Positions 34,135 to 47,413 of a stretch of 64,000 nucleotides of DNA are shown in pieces (the first letter of the stretch is position 1; every line of letters starts with the position of its first letter). The stretch covers positions 1-64,000 of the forward strand of contig JABVXV010000280.1 in NCBI GenBank assembly GCA_013365325.1, given 5' to 3'. Below the pieces are notes generated by a model that had not been told where the DNA came from, searched no databases, and saw nothing but the letters and a program-made list of their open reading frames with translations. Source of the stretch: Dipetalonema caudispina. Its lineage: Eukaryota > Nematoda > Chromadorea > Rhabditida > Onchocercidae. Position numbers and translations under genes: made by a program.

Positions 34135-37100
34135 TATGAAGACAAATTCAAGATTCTAAATCTACTGGATGATGTGAAACTGATTGATTGAAATCTCTCT
34201 TCTAGCAGCTGAAATGAGTGGAAATGTTTTGCGCAAAATGCTTTTATAGTAAATTACACCGACCACGTGGATTACTTGGAAATTAATTAAGAGGATGAAA
34301 TTCCTACTCATCATTATCACAGAAGAACATAAGTAAAGCAAATTTTCATTTAAACGCTAGAAAATTCTAGAAATTTTAATTGAAACTAAATTTCTAGCGC
34401 ATTTTTAGCAAATTTATAAAAAAATAGAATGCATATTAAATGCAGTTTCTTTTTGAAGTAAATTAAAAATTTAGACTTGAAAAAACGAACTCACTTGTGA
34501 ACATTCAAATACATTTGCGCATAAACGTATATTTCACGTAAATCGTAAATTTCAAATGAAGGAATAACGAATCGTATTGCTTTAATTCATATTTTGCCTA
34601 TTTCAGAGCAATGGAAAGGAAAAGAAAGAACGGAAACAAGTAGAAGCCGACACATTACGAATATGCACACAATTGAAAAGGGGTTGTTTTGCTGTCCTTT
34701 ATATTATTCCGTTCTTGCCAACTTTTCCTAAAATACGGTATCGACAACAGGAACTGGGACAGTTGAAAGTTTTCGATGTAACTGAGTGACAGATATCTCA
34801 ATCGATAATATCTTACTTTAACATTATGTTTTACCTTTACAAATTAACTTTTCCTTATATTATATTCAAATCAAAAGCAAATGGTAACGAATAATTTCAA
34901 CCTATATTCATAATAATTTGATATTATCTTAATTGGACAATAAAAATTAATAAATTACGGGGAAAAAATTAGTGTTGAAAGTTTGAATAATTTCTTTAAA
35001 ACAGTAACAGCACAGTGATACGACGTGATAAAATTGTAAAACAAGCTTAGAATTGTTTTTTAAATTTTTAAAAACATCCCTCGAATTTCTGAAAAAATAA
35101 AAATTTTTAAGCAGCTTGAATTGAACAATTTTATACCCATTGAGTAATTTGGAATTACATGAAAATTTGAATAAATTGTGGTTTGTTAAATTTTTTTTTT
35201 TTCGAAATGATCGGATTATGTTTTTCTTTTTTTTTTCCTCCAAGCATGGATACATCATTTTTAAATCTCTTAAATACTAAACAAGTTGAAATTACTTATG
35301 CTGAAAATAAATGATCAAATGATCATTAGTTAATTATGGTTTTATCATTAAGAATACATTGATAGAAATTCAAGATTTCAACAATTATGATTTAGTATAA
35401 AATAAATAGATGTATGAAATAAAAGTACAAATTACAAATGGACAAGAGAAGAGCGAATAAATAAATATAAGAGTGCAAAGGATACAAAGGCAACAAATAA
35501 TTTATAAGTGCTGTTTACAAGATTAAAATGAAAAATTAGGATTTTTTGAAAGAGGAATGATGACGAAGTGATGAAGACTTTGACTGTTCCCCGATTGATG
35601 GAAATTATAAATGCAGTGCCAGGTATATGTTATATGACTGGTAATAGTGCATTGAATGACTCAACATTCTTTAAAGAATTCGTTCACTTCTTTTTTTTTT
35701 TTTTTTGCTTTGCTTTGCTTTGTTTTGTTTTGTTTAGGATACAGTTAAAATTGGTGTATGTTGAAATTGTGAACAGATGCAAGTTAAATTTTTGTAAGAT
35801 CAAAATTCATTTCAATTATTGTTTTGATGGAATGATTAAGTCATCATTAAATTGATGTTGAAATTGTTCTTCCTACGGGACAATTTTAATGAGCAAATTA
35901 CAGAATGTTTCCACATGCGCAGTTGACTCATTGCAGTAACATTTTTTCACTCAGCTCTGGAAAATTTAACTGACACCATTTCATAACTGTTGAAAACTAT
36001 CGTGCTGATAGTACTGGATCATAATAGAATAGAAAAGGATGTATTCGGGGAAATGTTTTCTTACCACAAGGATCAATAGTTTTTGGATGCCGTAATATTT
36101 TTCCTGTTCTTTTTTTTTTTTTTTTTTGATTTTTCAGTACCATATTTCTTCAAAAATGATCACACTATGTGTGAGTCATTTTTATCGCAAGATATTTGAG
36201 TGGATAATCAAAGATCACTGATTTAAATTTAATTTGAAGAGAATGATTGAACGAAGGAATTCAAATAAAACATGATGGAAAATGGGAGGAAATTCCATTT
36301 TACAACATTATTCAAAAGAAATATCGGAAAGCAGCACACAGATTATTTCAGCATAGGTAGTTGCCTTTATCAGTGATTCAGAATTCAGAATCCACACAGA
36401 ATCGGTATCTCTTTATTAAGAAGTTAGAATGTTTATTAACTTCTCACAAACGAATTCAGATATTGCTGATGTAAAGTTGCACTTTGCAAATGAATGAATG
36501 ATTCTACTCAAAAGGTATAAGCTAAACTATGTGTTAGCTATCTATCCATTCGAGGATATCAAACGCACAACACTCTTCCTTGGTGATTAATTTTAATTAT
36601 ATCTGAGGCATATTTTTCAACAATTTGGTGCATAAATTGTTCGAAGTGTTCTTATTTAGCAATCTAGCTCAATATTTAGTAATAAATTCTTTTTCTCGAA
36701 TATAAAAATGAATCAATAAGTGAATTTATGAAATTTAAAAATCGTAAAAGAACGAAGTATGATAAGATGAGAAATTTCCATAAGTTCTATCTTGTTCGTC
36801 GAGAAAAAAATTAGTTCTAATTTATTTATGTAAGATGACAACTATCTTCTCAGCTTCCCTAGTAATATTTAAAGAGTTACACTTAAGAGAGTGAAAAAAA
36901 AAGATGATTAATTTATGGATAAACAAAAGTACAGATTATGAATATCGTCCTATGAATTGCTTCACTTTTTACGAACAATCATCCAACATTGTTGTTACAC
37001 TGATAAATATACAAGAAAGACCACCCTAAAGGCGTATTTACAGAGTGATAAATTAGTAGACATAATGTTATGGAAAATGAAAGACAATATAAAATGTATA

Positions 37101-38692
37101 GTTATTGACTGGTTTAGCGTTTAGGGGACATTTGAACGGTCAACGATCTCCAAAATGTTTAATCATCAGGGTTAAATGATCATTGGAAAGCGCAAAAATG
37201 TAATAAAGAACAAGAATAACATTTCGTGTCCTGTTTCTTTTTTTTTTTTTGTTCTTTTTTTTTTTTGTGTTCTCTTGAACTTCTAATCGCATATCTGATT
37301 TAACTTTAGACAAATTCCATTACTTTGCCATCATCTCTCTCACTTATCATTGCTCTATGATGGTTGAAAATTTGCTCTTATTATTTTACACTTAAATAAA
37401 TCGTAACGAAAATGATTTAATTCTGATTTTTCTCATACAGTCTCGTTTTCAACTTTTAACTTCAGCTAAGATTTCTAAAATTACATCAAATTATCCCACT
37501 GAAGGATAATTAGTGAAAAGCAACATTTCGAAACAGACGAAAAGAAGAGCTAACTACTGCTGAGGTCGAAGTTAAATTTTATCCTATGAAGAAACAGGAT
37601 TGGAATACAAATATGAATACAAAATAACTCTCGTGAATATGAGTCAGATAGGCTGGAGTCATGATTTAATATCTAGGTAATAGCGACATCAAGTACATGA
37701 TAAGTTTTGCAATAACAATCACTGTTACAGCAGTTACGGATAATGATATTCCCGGAATTAAAACAGGAGTTTCCTACTTCAAGAGGAATTCCTCCTACTA
37801 AAAGGTTCGGAAAGGTGTTCCGTCCCGTAGTTTTGCTCTTTCTGAAAAAAACGAGTAAAACAATTTGGTAAATCAATCTTTCGTAGCATTCCATTTACAA
37901 GCGCTAAACTGCAAAAAAGTCACAGTTACGTCCAAAAGTTTATTTAGCAAAATTTTAACATCTAATGACTTTTTAACCTGCTGGATGATTTGCTAAGCAT
38001 TTCTAATCTAACAGTTGATACATAATACTTTTACCGGTTATTGAAATTCCTGATTGTTTAACAACTGCCCACGCGATTTGGAATATTCCTTTTGGATGGA
38101 ATGACATCATGTTGAGATTGACAAATGGGAAGGTAACAATGATATACAGGCTTCATTTCAAACTTCTTTTCAGAAGAAAAAAAAAAAGTTGCAAGTTAAT
38201 GAAGCAGCTAACGAAAAGCTAAATTAACCTAACACATGAGTATATGTTAAGATCAAAAAAAAAAAAAGAAAAAAAAAATTGTGAAAATGTTCATTTAATA
38301 ATGAAAAAGATCCAATGCTGTTAATGAGACATTTAAACCTAATATGTTTTTTTTTTTCTCCTTCATAAATATCAGGTATATTGATTAACATCATTTCATA
38401 CCAAATTGTGATCGAATCTTTTTCTCTTTTTTTTTTTCTTGCAAATTTGAAAAACTTCACCAGTAGTGAGTTTGCATGATGAAGAAAATGAAAAGTGAAA
38501 GCAATTTCTTTTGCACTGTTGCAAAAATATTCCACCAGCAATGAGATGCATCAATCCATGCAGATAGGGATGGGTGGGATGATAGCCTTAGCACCGGACG
38601 AATAAATATTTCGCGTTTTTTGGAATGCCAATTTTACAAAGTACACATCATTGAGTATGCGTACACAAACAAACATACACGCACACAAACAG

Positions 38693-38714
38693 ACAGACAC
38701 ACACACACACACAG
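38693..38714. repeat. (CA)n microsatellite
   Basis: A CA-rich tract with CAGA interruptions occupies this position within a longer stretch of ACAC and AAAC repeats starting near 38661. Confidence 0.85.
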
Positions 38715-41700
38715 ACATATCCACTCAAACAAAAAACCTTTTACCATTGTAAATAACTGAACTGCAAGTGCAGCTGTGCAAATTCGTTGAAATATTGAAA
38801 TGATCGATTCTAGCAGGGAAATGAGGCAGTTGGGGACAATCACATATGGTAAGCGTAAGGAGAAATTGAGTGCAAAATATGATGTTAGCGAGAATGCGCT
38901 TGCAATAGCTGTGCTATGGATCTTAAGGCTTGCTTAGGTTTGTTGTTGCGAATATTAATCATTCATGATTTGATCAGATTTATTCTTGTTATTCCGATAC
39001 TATCGATATTTCTTCCTCTTTCTTCATTTACTATGGGCATTATTTTGCACCTCGTGCGTGCACTAATCATACGTTTTACTTCTTTTGATTAATTTCCTAT
39101 CGTGCACTAAGTATTTCGATTGTTGCAGATTTTGCAAAGCAGCATGCATAACTTCATGCATTTTGTATTGCATTCTGTAGAATATTCATTTCTTCTAGGC
39201 TTTTTACTAGCTTAAGCATTGCTGGTAAACTTGAAAAGTTTGCTTTGATTTTCAGTTTGCCTTAGTCGACGTTACGCTCACAGAAGCTGTCTTAGAAATG
39301 AAAATTTATTTGGCGTGATTTATCATAAACTAAAAAAGAACCAATTATTTCCTACACTTCTGATTTGCTATTGCAACTGACTTATAGGCATATTTCTATT
39401 AGTGATAAAAACAAAATGTAAGAATAATTAATTTTAAATGTAATCGAGGAGAAAAAATTATTGCAGTTATGTCACATTTATTCATTCTAAAAGTTTATTA
39501 TGTTCCTATTCTCTAACTTGTCTTCATCAGTGTCGAATATTTTTCAGAGTAAGTTCGAAATAATTGTTGTCGTAAAACTTCAAAATACAGTAGATGTTAT
39601 TCAGAAATGAGAGTTGAGTTAACTGTATCAATAATATGCTAATCAGAAATTAGATAAAACAGAATGATTTGATAATTGATATCGTACACTTCTGTTGGTA
39701 TTGACCAGTGATCAATTATCACTGATATATAATCTTGATTACAGTGCATTATCATATCAAAAGCTTCTCAGCTTACATATTATCTGTTGGAACCCATTAG
39801 TTTCAATATATGATGACAGTTACTTAATTTATTCTCAAGATAGTACTACACAGAAAAAGTGGTGCCGTAAAATAAAGCCACATACATTCTTTAAACAATT
39901 TTCTATTCAATAAGTGCTGCTTGTACAACATATACGCTGATAAGAGACGACTGCACGTGACGTCTATCTCTCCTCATGATCGTAATGATGATATCCGTGA
40001 TGTTCCCGGAGAAGAAATGTGAAGTGAAGTGGGAAATGCCTATATGGAAAGCTTATACTTGAACTTATGATTGCCTACTCCATTGGATGAATTGGATAAT
40101 CAGTGATCTTCGATGAAAGATCAGCATTAACTGCTGCATTTATCTTTTGTTTGAACAACAAAGCAATAAAAGTTTCTTCAGATTATATTTCTTCCTCTAT
40201 CTCTCTGATGTGATATGTTGCTTATATATTTATAATAAAAAACATTTTCTTGAATAAAATTTTGATCTTTATTCATTTCACTTTTATTAAAATCTCGGAA
40301 GTATTTAGTTTTTCTTAAAACGGAAGCGAGTGAACATATCTTCATTAAATGAAGATTCAGAATTCAGAAGAACCTACCAATATAGACAGGTAATTTTTGA
40401 AGGTAAATGCAAGCAGTTAATATTACCTGATATCATTTAGAATCGCAATACTCAAGATGTAAGCATAAATTTCCATTTAACTCGTAAAGGGAGACACTGA
40501 CTCGTTGTGCTAACCCAATAATTTATAGCAAATCATACGAAGATGTATAGCAATTGTCACATCTCCTCTCATTTTTTAATATTTCTTTCCAAAATGTTAT
40601 CCTTGTTTTGCATTTGAATAAAGTCTTTTATTTCTCATCAGACACAACTTGTTCATTTATATTTTCGCATATTTTTTATTTTTTCTATTTTTTTTTTTTT
40701 TGCTGTATATGATTTGTCATCAGTGTATTGCTGCAGAATAATTCAAAATAGTTGATCATGGAAATTGCAGCTATTAAAGATCAACCGATCGAAAAATTAT
40801 TCCTATCATCCAATTCGTTCAATCTTTTTTTGGAAAGAAGTTCAATGCAGAAAAAGAAAAAAAAATTTGATAAATTCAATAGCTATAAGTTCTGAGTATG
40901 GGTTATGAAAAAATGAGCGGAAAACAAATATTGATCTTAACTACCAAAACATCTAAAAGTTAATTGATGAAATTATTTTCATATTTTCGTTATTTTCATT
41001 GAAATAATTTTTTTTTTCAAATCCGGCTGAAAATTAAAGTTGCAAAAAGAACTCACTTATATTAATGGGCTAATGAAAATTTCACTGATTGCTGGACAGA
41101 AAAAAAAAAATATTTTGTGTAATGAAATTTCTCTCTCTCTGCAACAACACAGCAATAAATGATGGAACGATTTGTAAAGAAAAAATAACCGGATATTTCA
41201 TATTGAAGAAATTTTTACAGAAATATTTACTTTAATCAGCTTAAATTATTCTTATCATACTATAAAAGATAACAGCTGAATGTTTATTCCTAAGAGCAAA
41301 ATAATGTGATAGTAAATTCGTATGATATTACTTCGATTCGTTCTAATTATGACTATGATATGATATGATAATTATGACTATGATTATAGAAATGCAATTA
41401 ATTAGAGACAGTAAAAGTTGATGATACTAATTCAACGGGTAATAAGCATGATGAAGAAAAGTGATAAACAAATGGTTGAAGAATGTCAGTGTAAGAAGAA
41501 AAAACGTACCCAACCTGCAATTTTGATGGTATGGTAGAAGTGGGCAATTGTTGAGGAATGCGGGGGATGATGAATGAGAGATAAGAAGCAGAAATAGCTC
41601 GGAGTACGTTTTGCAGCCGTTCCGAATATCACAGATGAAGAAATCAACTTTCTGTTGTTGATGTGTAGGGCGTTGTTATTGCTGAGAACAAAAAACAACA

Positions 41701-41756
41701 GTGGTTTTTGGTTTTTAAAATGAGTGCAACAGGCGATCAGGCAACCCCCGTATGAC

Positions 41757-41816
41757 CGATCGTATGCTCCGGTTCTGGTTCAATTCAATTCATTTCAGTT
41801 CTAAAGCGGTAGACAT
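41757..41816 (-). other. Possible untranslated or alternative 5' exon (minus strand)
   Basis: On the minus strand a polypyrimidine stretch (CTCTCCTTTGCCTCTTCAG) ends at 41817 directly before ATGTC, the best acceptor-like signal in the gene-poor interval. The following sequence is less AT-rich than its surroundings and reaches a weak GT near 41757. The frame from that ATG stops after eight codons, so if used it would be a leader exon with a short upstream frame. The orientation matches the nuclear receptor gene 7.6 kb downstream. Speculative. Confidence 0.25.
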
Positions 41817-43239
41817 CTGAAGAGGCAAAGGAGAGGAAGAAGAGAAAGAATAACAGAGCAAAGCACAAAGTCCGGCATAGAGCAACACGAACTTTCATCT
41901 ATCATATTTTCTTTCGTTCCGGACATTGCCTTTTTGACGAGAGGAAAAAAAAAAAATGCAAATGCGAACATCTTTAAGATTCGATATGATAACATTCGGA
42001 AATACGGATAATACATTTAATTAATATCTAGCCAAGGAATCAATTTATAGCTACTTACTATAAATAACATAACTTTATCATTCACTGTTCATACTTATTA
42101 TTTCTGTTTCACTGTGTTCCGGCCAGAAATTGAGTTTTTGTAGATCAAACTCAAGTTTTCCCTAAAAGAAATAGTAGCCTAAACAGAACCGTAAGTAGTT
42201 CAATGTAAACAATTTAATTCTGAATAGTTTTGTATCAAAGTTTTGGAATTAATTTTTCTTTGAAATGAGTTGAAAACGTGAAATATTGGGATGTAAGTTA
42301 CATCGGTGAAAAACAATCAAGTTCATATTGTTTACACGTATCCCGAGCTCTTTGAAGATTATTTAACAGCAATTAACACTTAATGGAAAACATGGATTTG
42401 AAAGGATTATGAGGAGATTTTTTTTTGAAAAAGATATTCTACGATATACCTAAAAATTACATTCCGGATTTACGGTAGTAGCCAAAATGTTTAGCTTTTA
42501 TTATAGATTCCTTCCATTTTATGGTGTGAGCATTTTTATCATCTTATATTTGCCGTACCGGAAAGGTTTTTTTTTTTCTTTTTTTAATGTATTTTATTAT
42601 TGCAATGGCCCTTTCTCTTGTTTTGAAAAACAGTCATTAAAATTCACCTCTCTTGCTGCCAGAAAAACGAAAAATCATTCATCTTTGATCGATCTCATAA
42701 ATAGGAAATGAATGTATACCGCTAAAATTTGCTCTTAATTGGAAAACAAATGTTACCATCTGGTGTGACGATGAAGATTCTTTCTCATCGACGATCTAGT
42801 TTCCGTTTTGTGATCCTGTTCAACCGGTACCTGAGGATATAGTGGGATTATGCAGGTCAAAATATGCCTCACTCTTTCTTTAAAATGATGTAACAGGGAA
42901 TATATAGTATTTCAGAAAAATTATATTTTTCGAAATAACCTTCCAGATAGATCTTTGATCAAAATACTACTGAGACAGTTCCGACAGTTTAACGATGAAA
43001 ATTCTAAAGCTATGAAGTGCATCAGAAATGAAAATATTTGAAGAAGTGTAACATTATTAAGCATTTAAATTACATTTCAACTGCTCAAATCTTATCAAAT
43101 TAAAATTCTTGAAATTGGGAAATAAATGATAAACAGAAGGGAAATAATAATTTATGTGAGAGAGTTGACAAAAAAAGATGGCATGCTGAAAGAGGGTAAG
43201 AAGGCGGCAAGAGAGTTTCAAGGAAATTTAGCAGTATAA

Positions 43240-43491
43240 ATGAACTATGATCAGTTCGATCTGATCGACTTATTCGGAATACAGGGATGTGATCCGGATA
43301 TTTGCTGGAATGTTTATCCGGATGTTCTGTTCATTGATTTAGCTGATGATGGTAATTTTTGCTTCCCTTGCGAGGTCAAAGATGCCAGTCTTACTCAATT
43401 TCAACAACTATCTCGGCAACAATTTGGATTGATTTTGAAGATGGATATGAAAGCACTAAGATTGTTTCTTGGTTCCAGACTGGAAATTTGA
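43240..43491 (+). CDS. Unrecognised small open frame, coding-like composition
   Basis: This is an 83-residue frame with balanced composition, five Cys and acidic and hydrophobic residues (LIDLFGIQGCDPDICW, then CFPCEVKDASL). It is less AT-rich than the flanks. The same frame is also open for about 30 codons upstream (KKDGMLKEGKKAAREFQG) and is separated from this ATG only by a TAA at 43237-43239. I recognise no family. It could be a small gene, the last exon of an unseen gene, or a relic with a stop. Function unknown. Confidence 0.3.
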   Translation: MNYDQFDLIDLFGIQGCDPDICWNVYPDVLFIDLADDGNFCFPCEVKDASLTQFQQLSRQQFGLILKMDMKALRLFLGSRLEI

Positions 43492-44945
43492 AATTGAAAA
43501 TGTTAATTTCTACAACACTCTATAATTACTTCTGACTGTTAGTAAAATTAATCAGAGAGATAAGTAATAGTACTGACCTGTTTTTCTTCATTGTTTAAAA
43601 TAAATTTTTCCTCTTATGTAACATTTTTATACTAGCCTCAAATTTATGCTGGATTAATGAATGAATCTAGTTCCCGAGAGATTTTTCAGGCTATAAAACA
43701 GTCTCTTTGACTAAGCAAATTAAAAGCCACTGTTTACTTTGCTCATATGATTATTTTGTATGGATAAAAGAGTAGAAAGAAGGATTTCTCGGGTGAATAG
43801 AGAAATGGAAAGTACAATTTCGAGAGCAAGAGGATATTGTTATTACATCTGTGATTTGTTGATGCCTTTACAAAGGATATTTGATTAGTTTCGAGCTTAC
43901 TGAACAAAATAGGAAGGAAGAGTGAAGAGATGATGAGCTGAACGAAAAATTGAATATTAAAGGATATTATTTTTCCTACTTCCAGTCCAGGTGTATAAGT
44001 CAACTTACCTGATCGTTATTACTTTTCTAGGCTCGATATTTTTTGAAGGATGTTTAAAATATAATGCATTAAATAATTACAACCTATCATAGCAATAAGT
44101 ATTACGAAATGAAATAAACTGAAAACGTTAACAAGAAAAATAAAAAAAAAAAAACAGGAAAGTAAATGTTTAAAAATTAAAAGAAATGCGCTAAACAACA
44201 ACGCAGATGATGATGTATAATGGGATGAAATTCACTGAAAATGTACATCGACACACGATGATCATACAAAATCTTTTTGTTTCAAGAAGTGCTTTTGAAA
44301 TTTGAGGGCAAACACTTCCCATTATTATGAATTGCTGCAGGAAGAAAACTTCGACGAGGGTTTATGATGCAACCGTAGAGCGTACTTGTGCCTTTCAATA
44401 CATTTCCTAACACAAATTGCAGGGAACTCTCATAGTTCTTTGAAATATAAATTTTGATGCTTGAACTCTCTTATAGTTCCGATGGACACATTAATCTTTA
44501 CGACCTTTGCGACCTCCACTTTTCCATACTCATTACAGATAATGCCTTTCAACACTAATTTCGATGTAGTAAATCTAAAGCCGAGATTCTTCATGACGGA
44601 AAGAATGGTTGCTAAAATATCTTAACAAAAATTCAACATTTTGGCCATTATATAAATATCAGAATAAAAATTCCGAGATGCAGTTACAAAATATTTTTTT
44701 TCCAGGAATGATTACTTCACAACCTTTCCCCGATAAGACTTTTTTCAAATCAATCGAAGTTGATCACATAAGAAAGTCTGAGAAGCTAGGCCAAAAAAAA
44801 AAGAAAATATGATGTATTTTTGTCATTCGGCTACTTTTCATCAATCTCGTACCTCACCAGTTACTCACTTTTACGAAAATTAACTCAATGTATAGTTTAC
44901 CCCACCAAGCTAAATATGAACAGGTAATAAATAAGTGAAAAAATT

Positions 44946-45029
44946 GAAAAGTTTTGTCATATGACTGAAAAAGTATGAAAAGTTCAGTCATTTGATGGAA
45001 AAAAATACGAAAAGTTTAATCATATGACG
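44946..45029. repeat. Short minisatellite, about 31-base unit, three copies
   Basis: Units starting at 44946, 44977 and 45009 share GAAAAGTT and TCAT(A/T)TGA with several differences. They lie in the gene-poor interval. Confidence 0.8.
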
Positions 45030-46637
45030 ATCGACTTTTAAACTGTATGATTTCTGAATGAATTGTTTGATGGTAAACGATCTTTCCAACGAATTCAATT
45101 GTCATAGTCAAAATTCATTGATTGTTATCAATCCTTCATTTATTTAGGATTAAAAAAATATTTTACAATAACGAAATGAAATGAAATGGATGAAAGATCT
45201 ATTTTGATCATTTACCTACACATATATATGAATTTTCTGGAAAGTTACCGGGGTATAATGCCGGATGATAAGCATATTCGTTTTTTTCTCCCATCGAATG
45301 GGCTAAAATGATTTTTCTATCCTGTAATAATTAAGTGCAAACAAAAACAGTAATAAAAAAAAAAAGAAAATTCTCAATTTTTCACTCACTTTTTAAAAAT
45401 CTTTACTCATTCTGCATCCTACCATTTGTTAAGTTCGATTAGTACCAATAACATTTCTTTTTTTTCTTTGAAGCATACGACAATAAGGACACTGTTTTAA
45501 TTTACAGCAACAAAAAAGAAATTCTTCCATTCTTCCATCGATGAAATTAAAATTGATATTTGGACAAATTTTGAGATGTGAAATGCTGGAGAAAGTATTT
45601 CTATCGTCTTCTCAATTTTCCATCTCTAAGAGATGGAAGACCCAAATGTGGGCTCAAAGATCATCTTTCATCTATTTTAAAGAAAAGAAGAAAAAGAGCT
45701 TTTCTGAGACGTTGAAAAAAAAAAAAAAAATCAACGTTAGAAAATGCTTTTTCTTTCACCGAACTTTAATCAACAACCTGTCTATATTAAGATGTATGTT
45801 GTAAAAATGCAATATATGATAGCTTTTTGAAATGGAGAAAAGTATTTTCCACTTGAATACGAAAAAACTGTATGCAAGCTGATTGCATCAAACTATGGAT
45901 GATACTCTTTTTACGATTTTTTCAATCAATCAAAATTTGGTAGATCATTACTTTAAACAGTACAAATATATTGATTTTTGATAAAGAGAAGGAAATTCAC
46001 TTTTGCTAAATCTTGCCATCCTTAATCGATTCATATCCTCCGATATTTGAAATTTTTGAACTTGCTAAAACTTGACATCAAAAAATTCTGGAGATTTTCG
46101 CTAAACTATTATTATCATGATTCTGATACTACAAAACGATGGATTGGTTTTTTAATCCTTAAATTTCTAAGCATTTTATTACTTTAGTTACACATATAAT
46201 AACTTTACGTTTAGCCATTCTTTGTAGCTATAAAAACAAGTTCACACAAAATTGATAAGCTCAGGTTGAGGAGAAATGATACGGTGAATTAGATGGAAAT
46301 GCAAGAAATATTAATTACAGGATGTACCACAGATAATCAATCTGAAAAATTGAATTCGAATGTTCTAAAAAAGACATTCAAAAAATAGGAGTTCTAAGGA
46401 ATCAATCTTAAATGAAACTAAGCAAAATCTCAAGTGTACTATTCCGCCGGATTATTTGGAATGAATGACTGGAAAGCCGATCATTGACGAATGGTTCCAG
46501 TTCTGTTACTGCTACTGCTACAAAAAAGCTGATATATAAAATAAAGTGGAATTTAGTATTTCTATGCAGAATGTGATGAGTGGGTGAATAGTGAAAAACG
46601 ATAAAAAGATGAATAGAAACAGGAATGCTTTACGATC

Positions 46638-46680
46638 CAGGAATGTACTTTGATTCACTATTCAGGAATGTACTTCGATT
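46638..46680. repeat. Pair of 18-base direct repeats
   Basis: CAGGAATGTACTT(T/C)GATT occurs at about 46638-46655 and 46663-46680, separated by seven bases. Confidence 0.75.
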
Positions 46681-47371
46681 TTTGAATGGAATCAACAGAG
46701 TGATAGAAAGGATGATCGGAAGGTAAGAAGAAAGATGGAGAAAGAAATAGATCATTTACTTCGTCATCAGAGAATTAAATCATTCGACGAAAACGATTCG
46801 TATTCTGAGATAAGTTGAAAAAAAAAAAATACAAAAGAAAAAAAGCATCAATTAGATTTCGTCAATTCTTTCAAAGAAATCAACCATTACATTTCTAATA
46901 TTTCAACATTTTTACACGATGGTTAAAATTAGCCAAGAAATTTTATGTCCAAATTTATCATTCATATTGATACGAAAATGTGAAAAAAAAGAAAGAAAAA
47001 AAAGAAACGAGAAATGCTTGAATTAAGGGATGATAATCTTGCAAAACAATATTTCATTTTTTTTTTTCTTGAAACTGATTTTTGCACTGATTAAGCCTAA
47101 CAAGTTATTTCGAGCAAAATCTTTTTGTATCGGTGTAACATGTTTTGCTGCAAAGATTCATTTCTTCTGATTCATTGATGGAAATCTTTCAAAGATTAAG
47201 AAGTCAACGAAATGAGATATAAAAAAAAGAAAAAATTAATTGAATATATATACAATAAGCAAAGATTGGCTGTTACTTTGCAAGTTACATCCTTCATTTT
47301 TCAAAAAAATTTTTTCCAGTCAAGTTTCAATCTTTTAAAAGGCTATTTATTTTTAAACCACTCTTGCTTAC

Positions 47372-47373
<2 letters not shown>

Positions 47374-47410
<37 letters not shown>
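47374..47410. repeat. (AC)n microsatellite, 37 bases
   Basis: An uninterrupted AC run lies in the gene-poor interval. It creates a false His-Thr repeat in an open frame at 47212-47505. Confidence 0.95.

Positions 47411-47413
<3 letters not shown>

Noticed and set aside
37673..37894. Cys-rich minus-strand frame (NCCNSDCYCKTYH)
   Set aside because: The cysteines fall in a short stretch with no known spacing pattern and no acceptor or donor context.
38224..38843. Minus-strand frames at 38224-38541 and 38634-38843
   Set aside because: Composition follows poly-T and CA repeats (Phe/Lys and Val/Cys runs); no conserved motif.
45541..45804. 87-codon plus-strand frame
   Set aside because: It ends in poly-Lys from an A run and has no recognisable domain.
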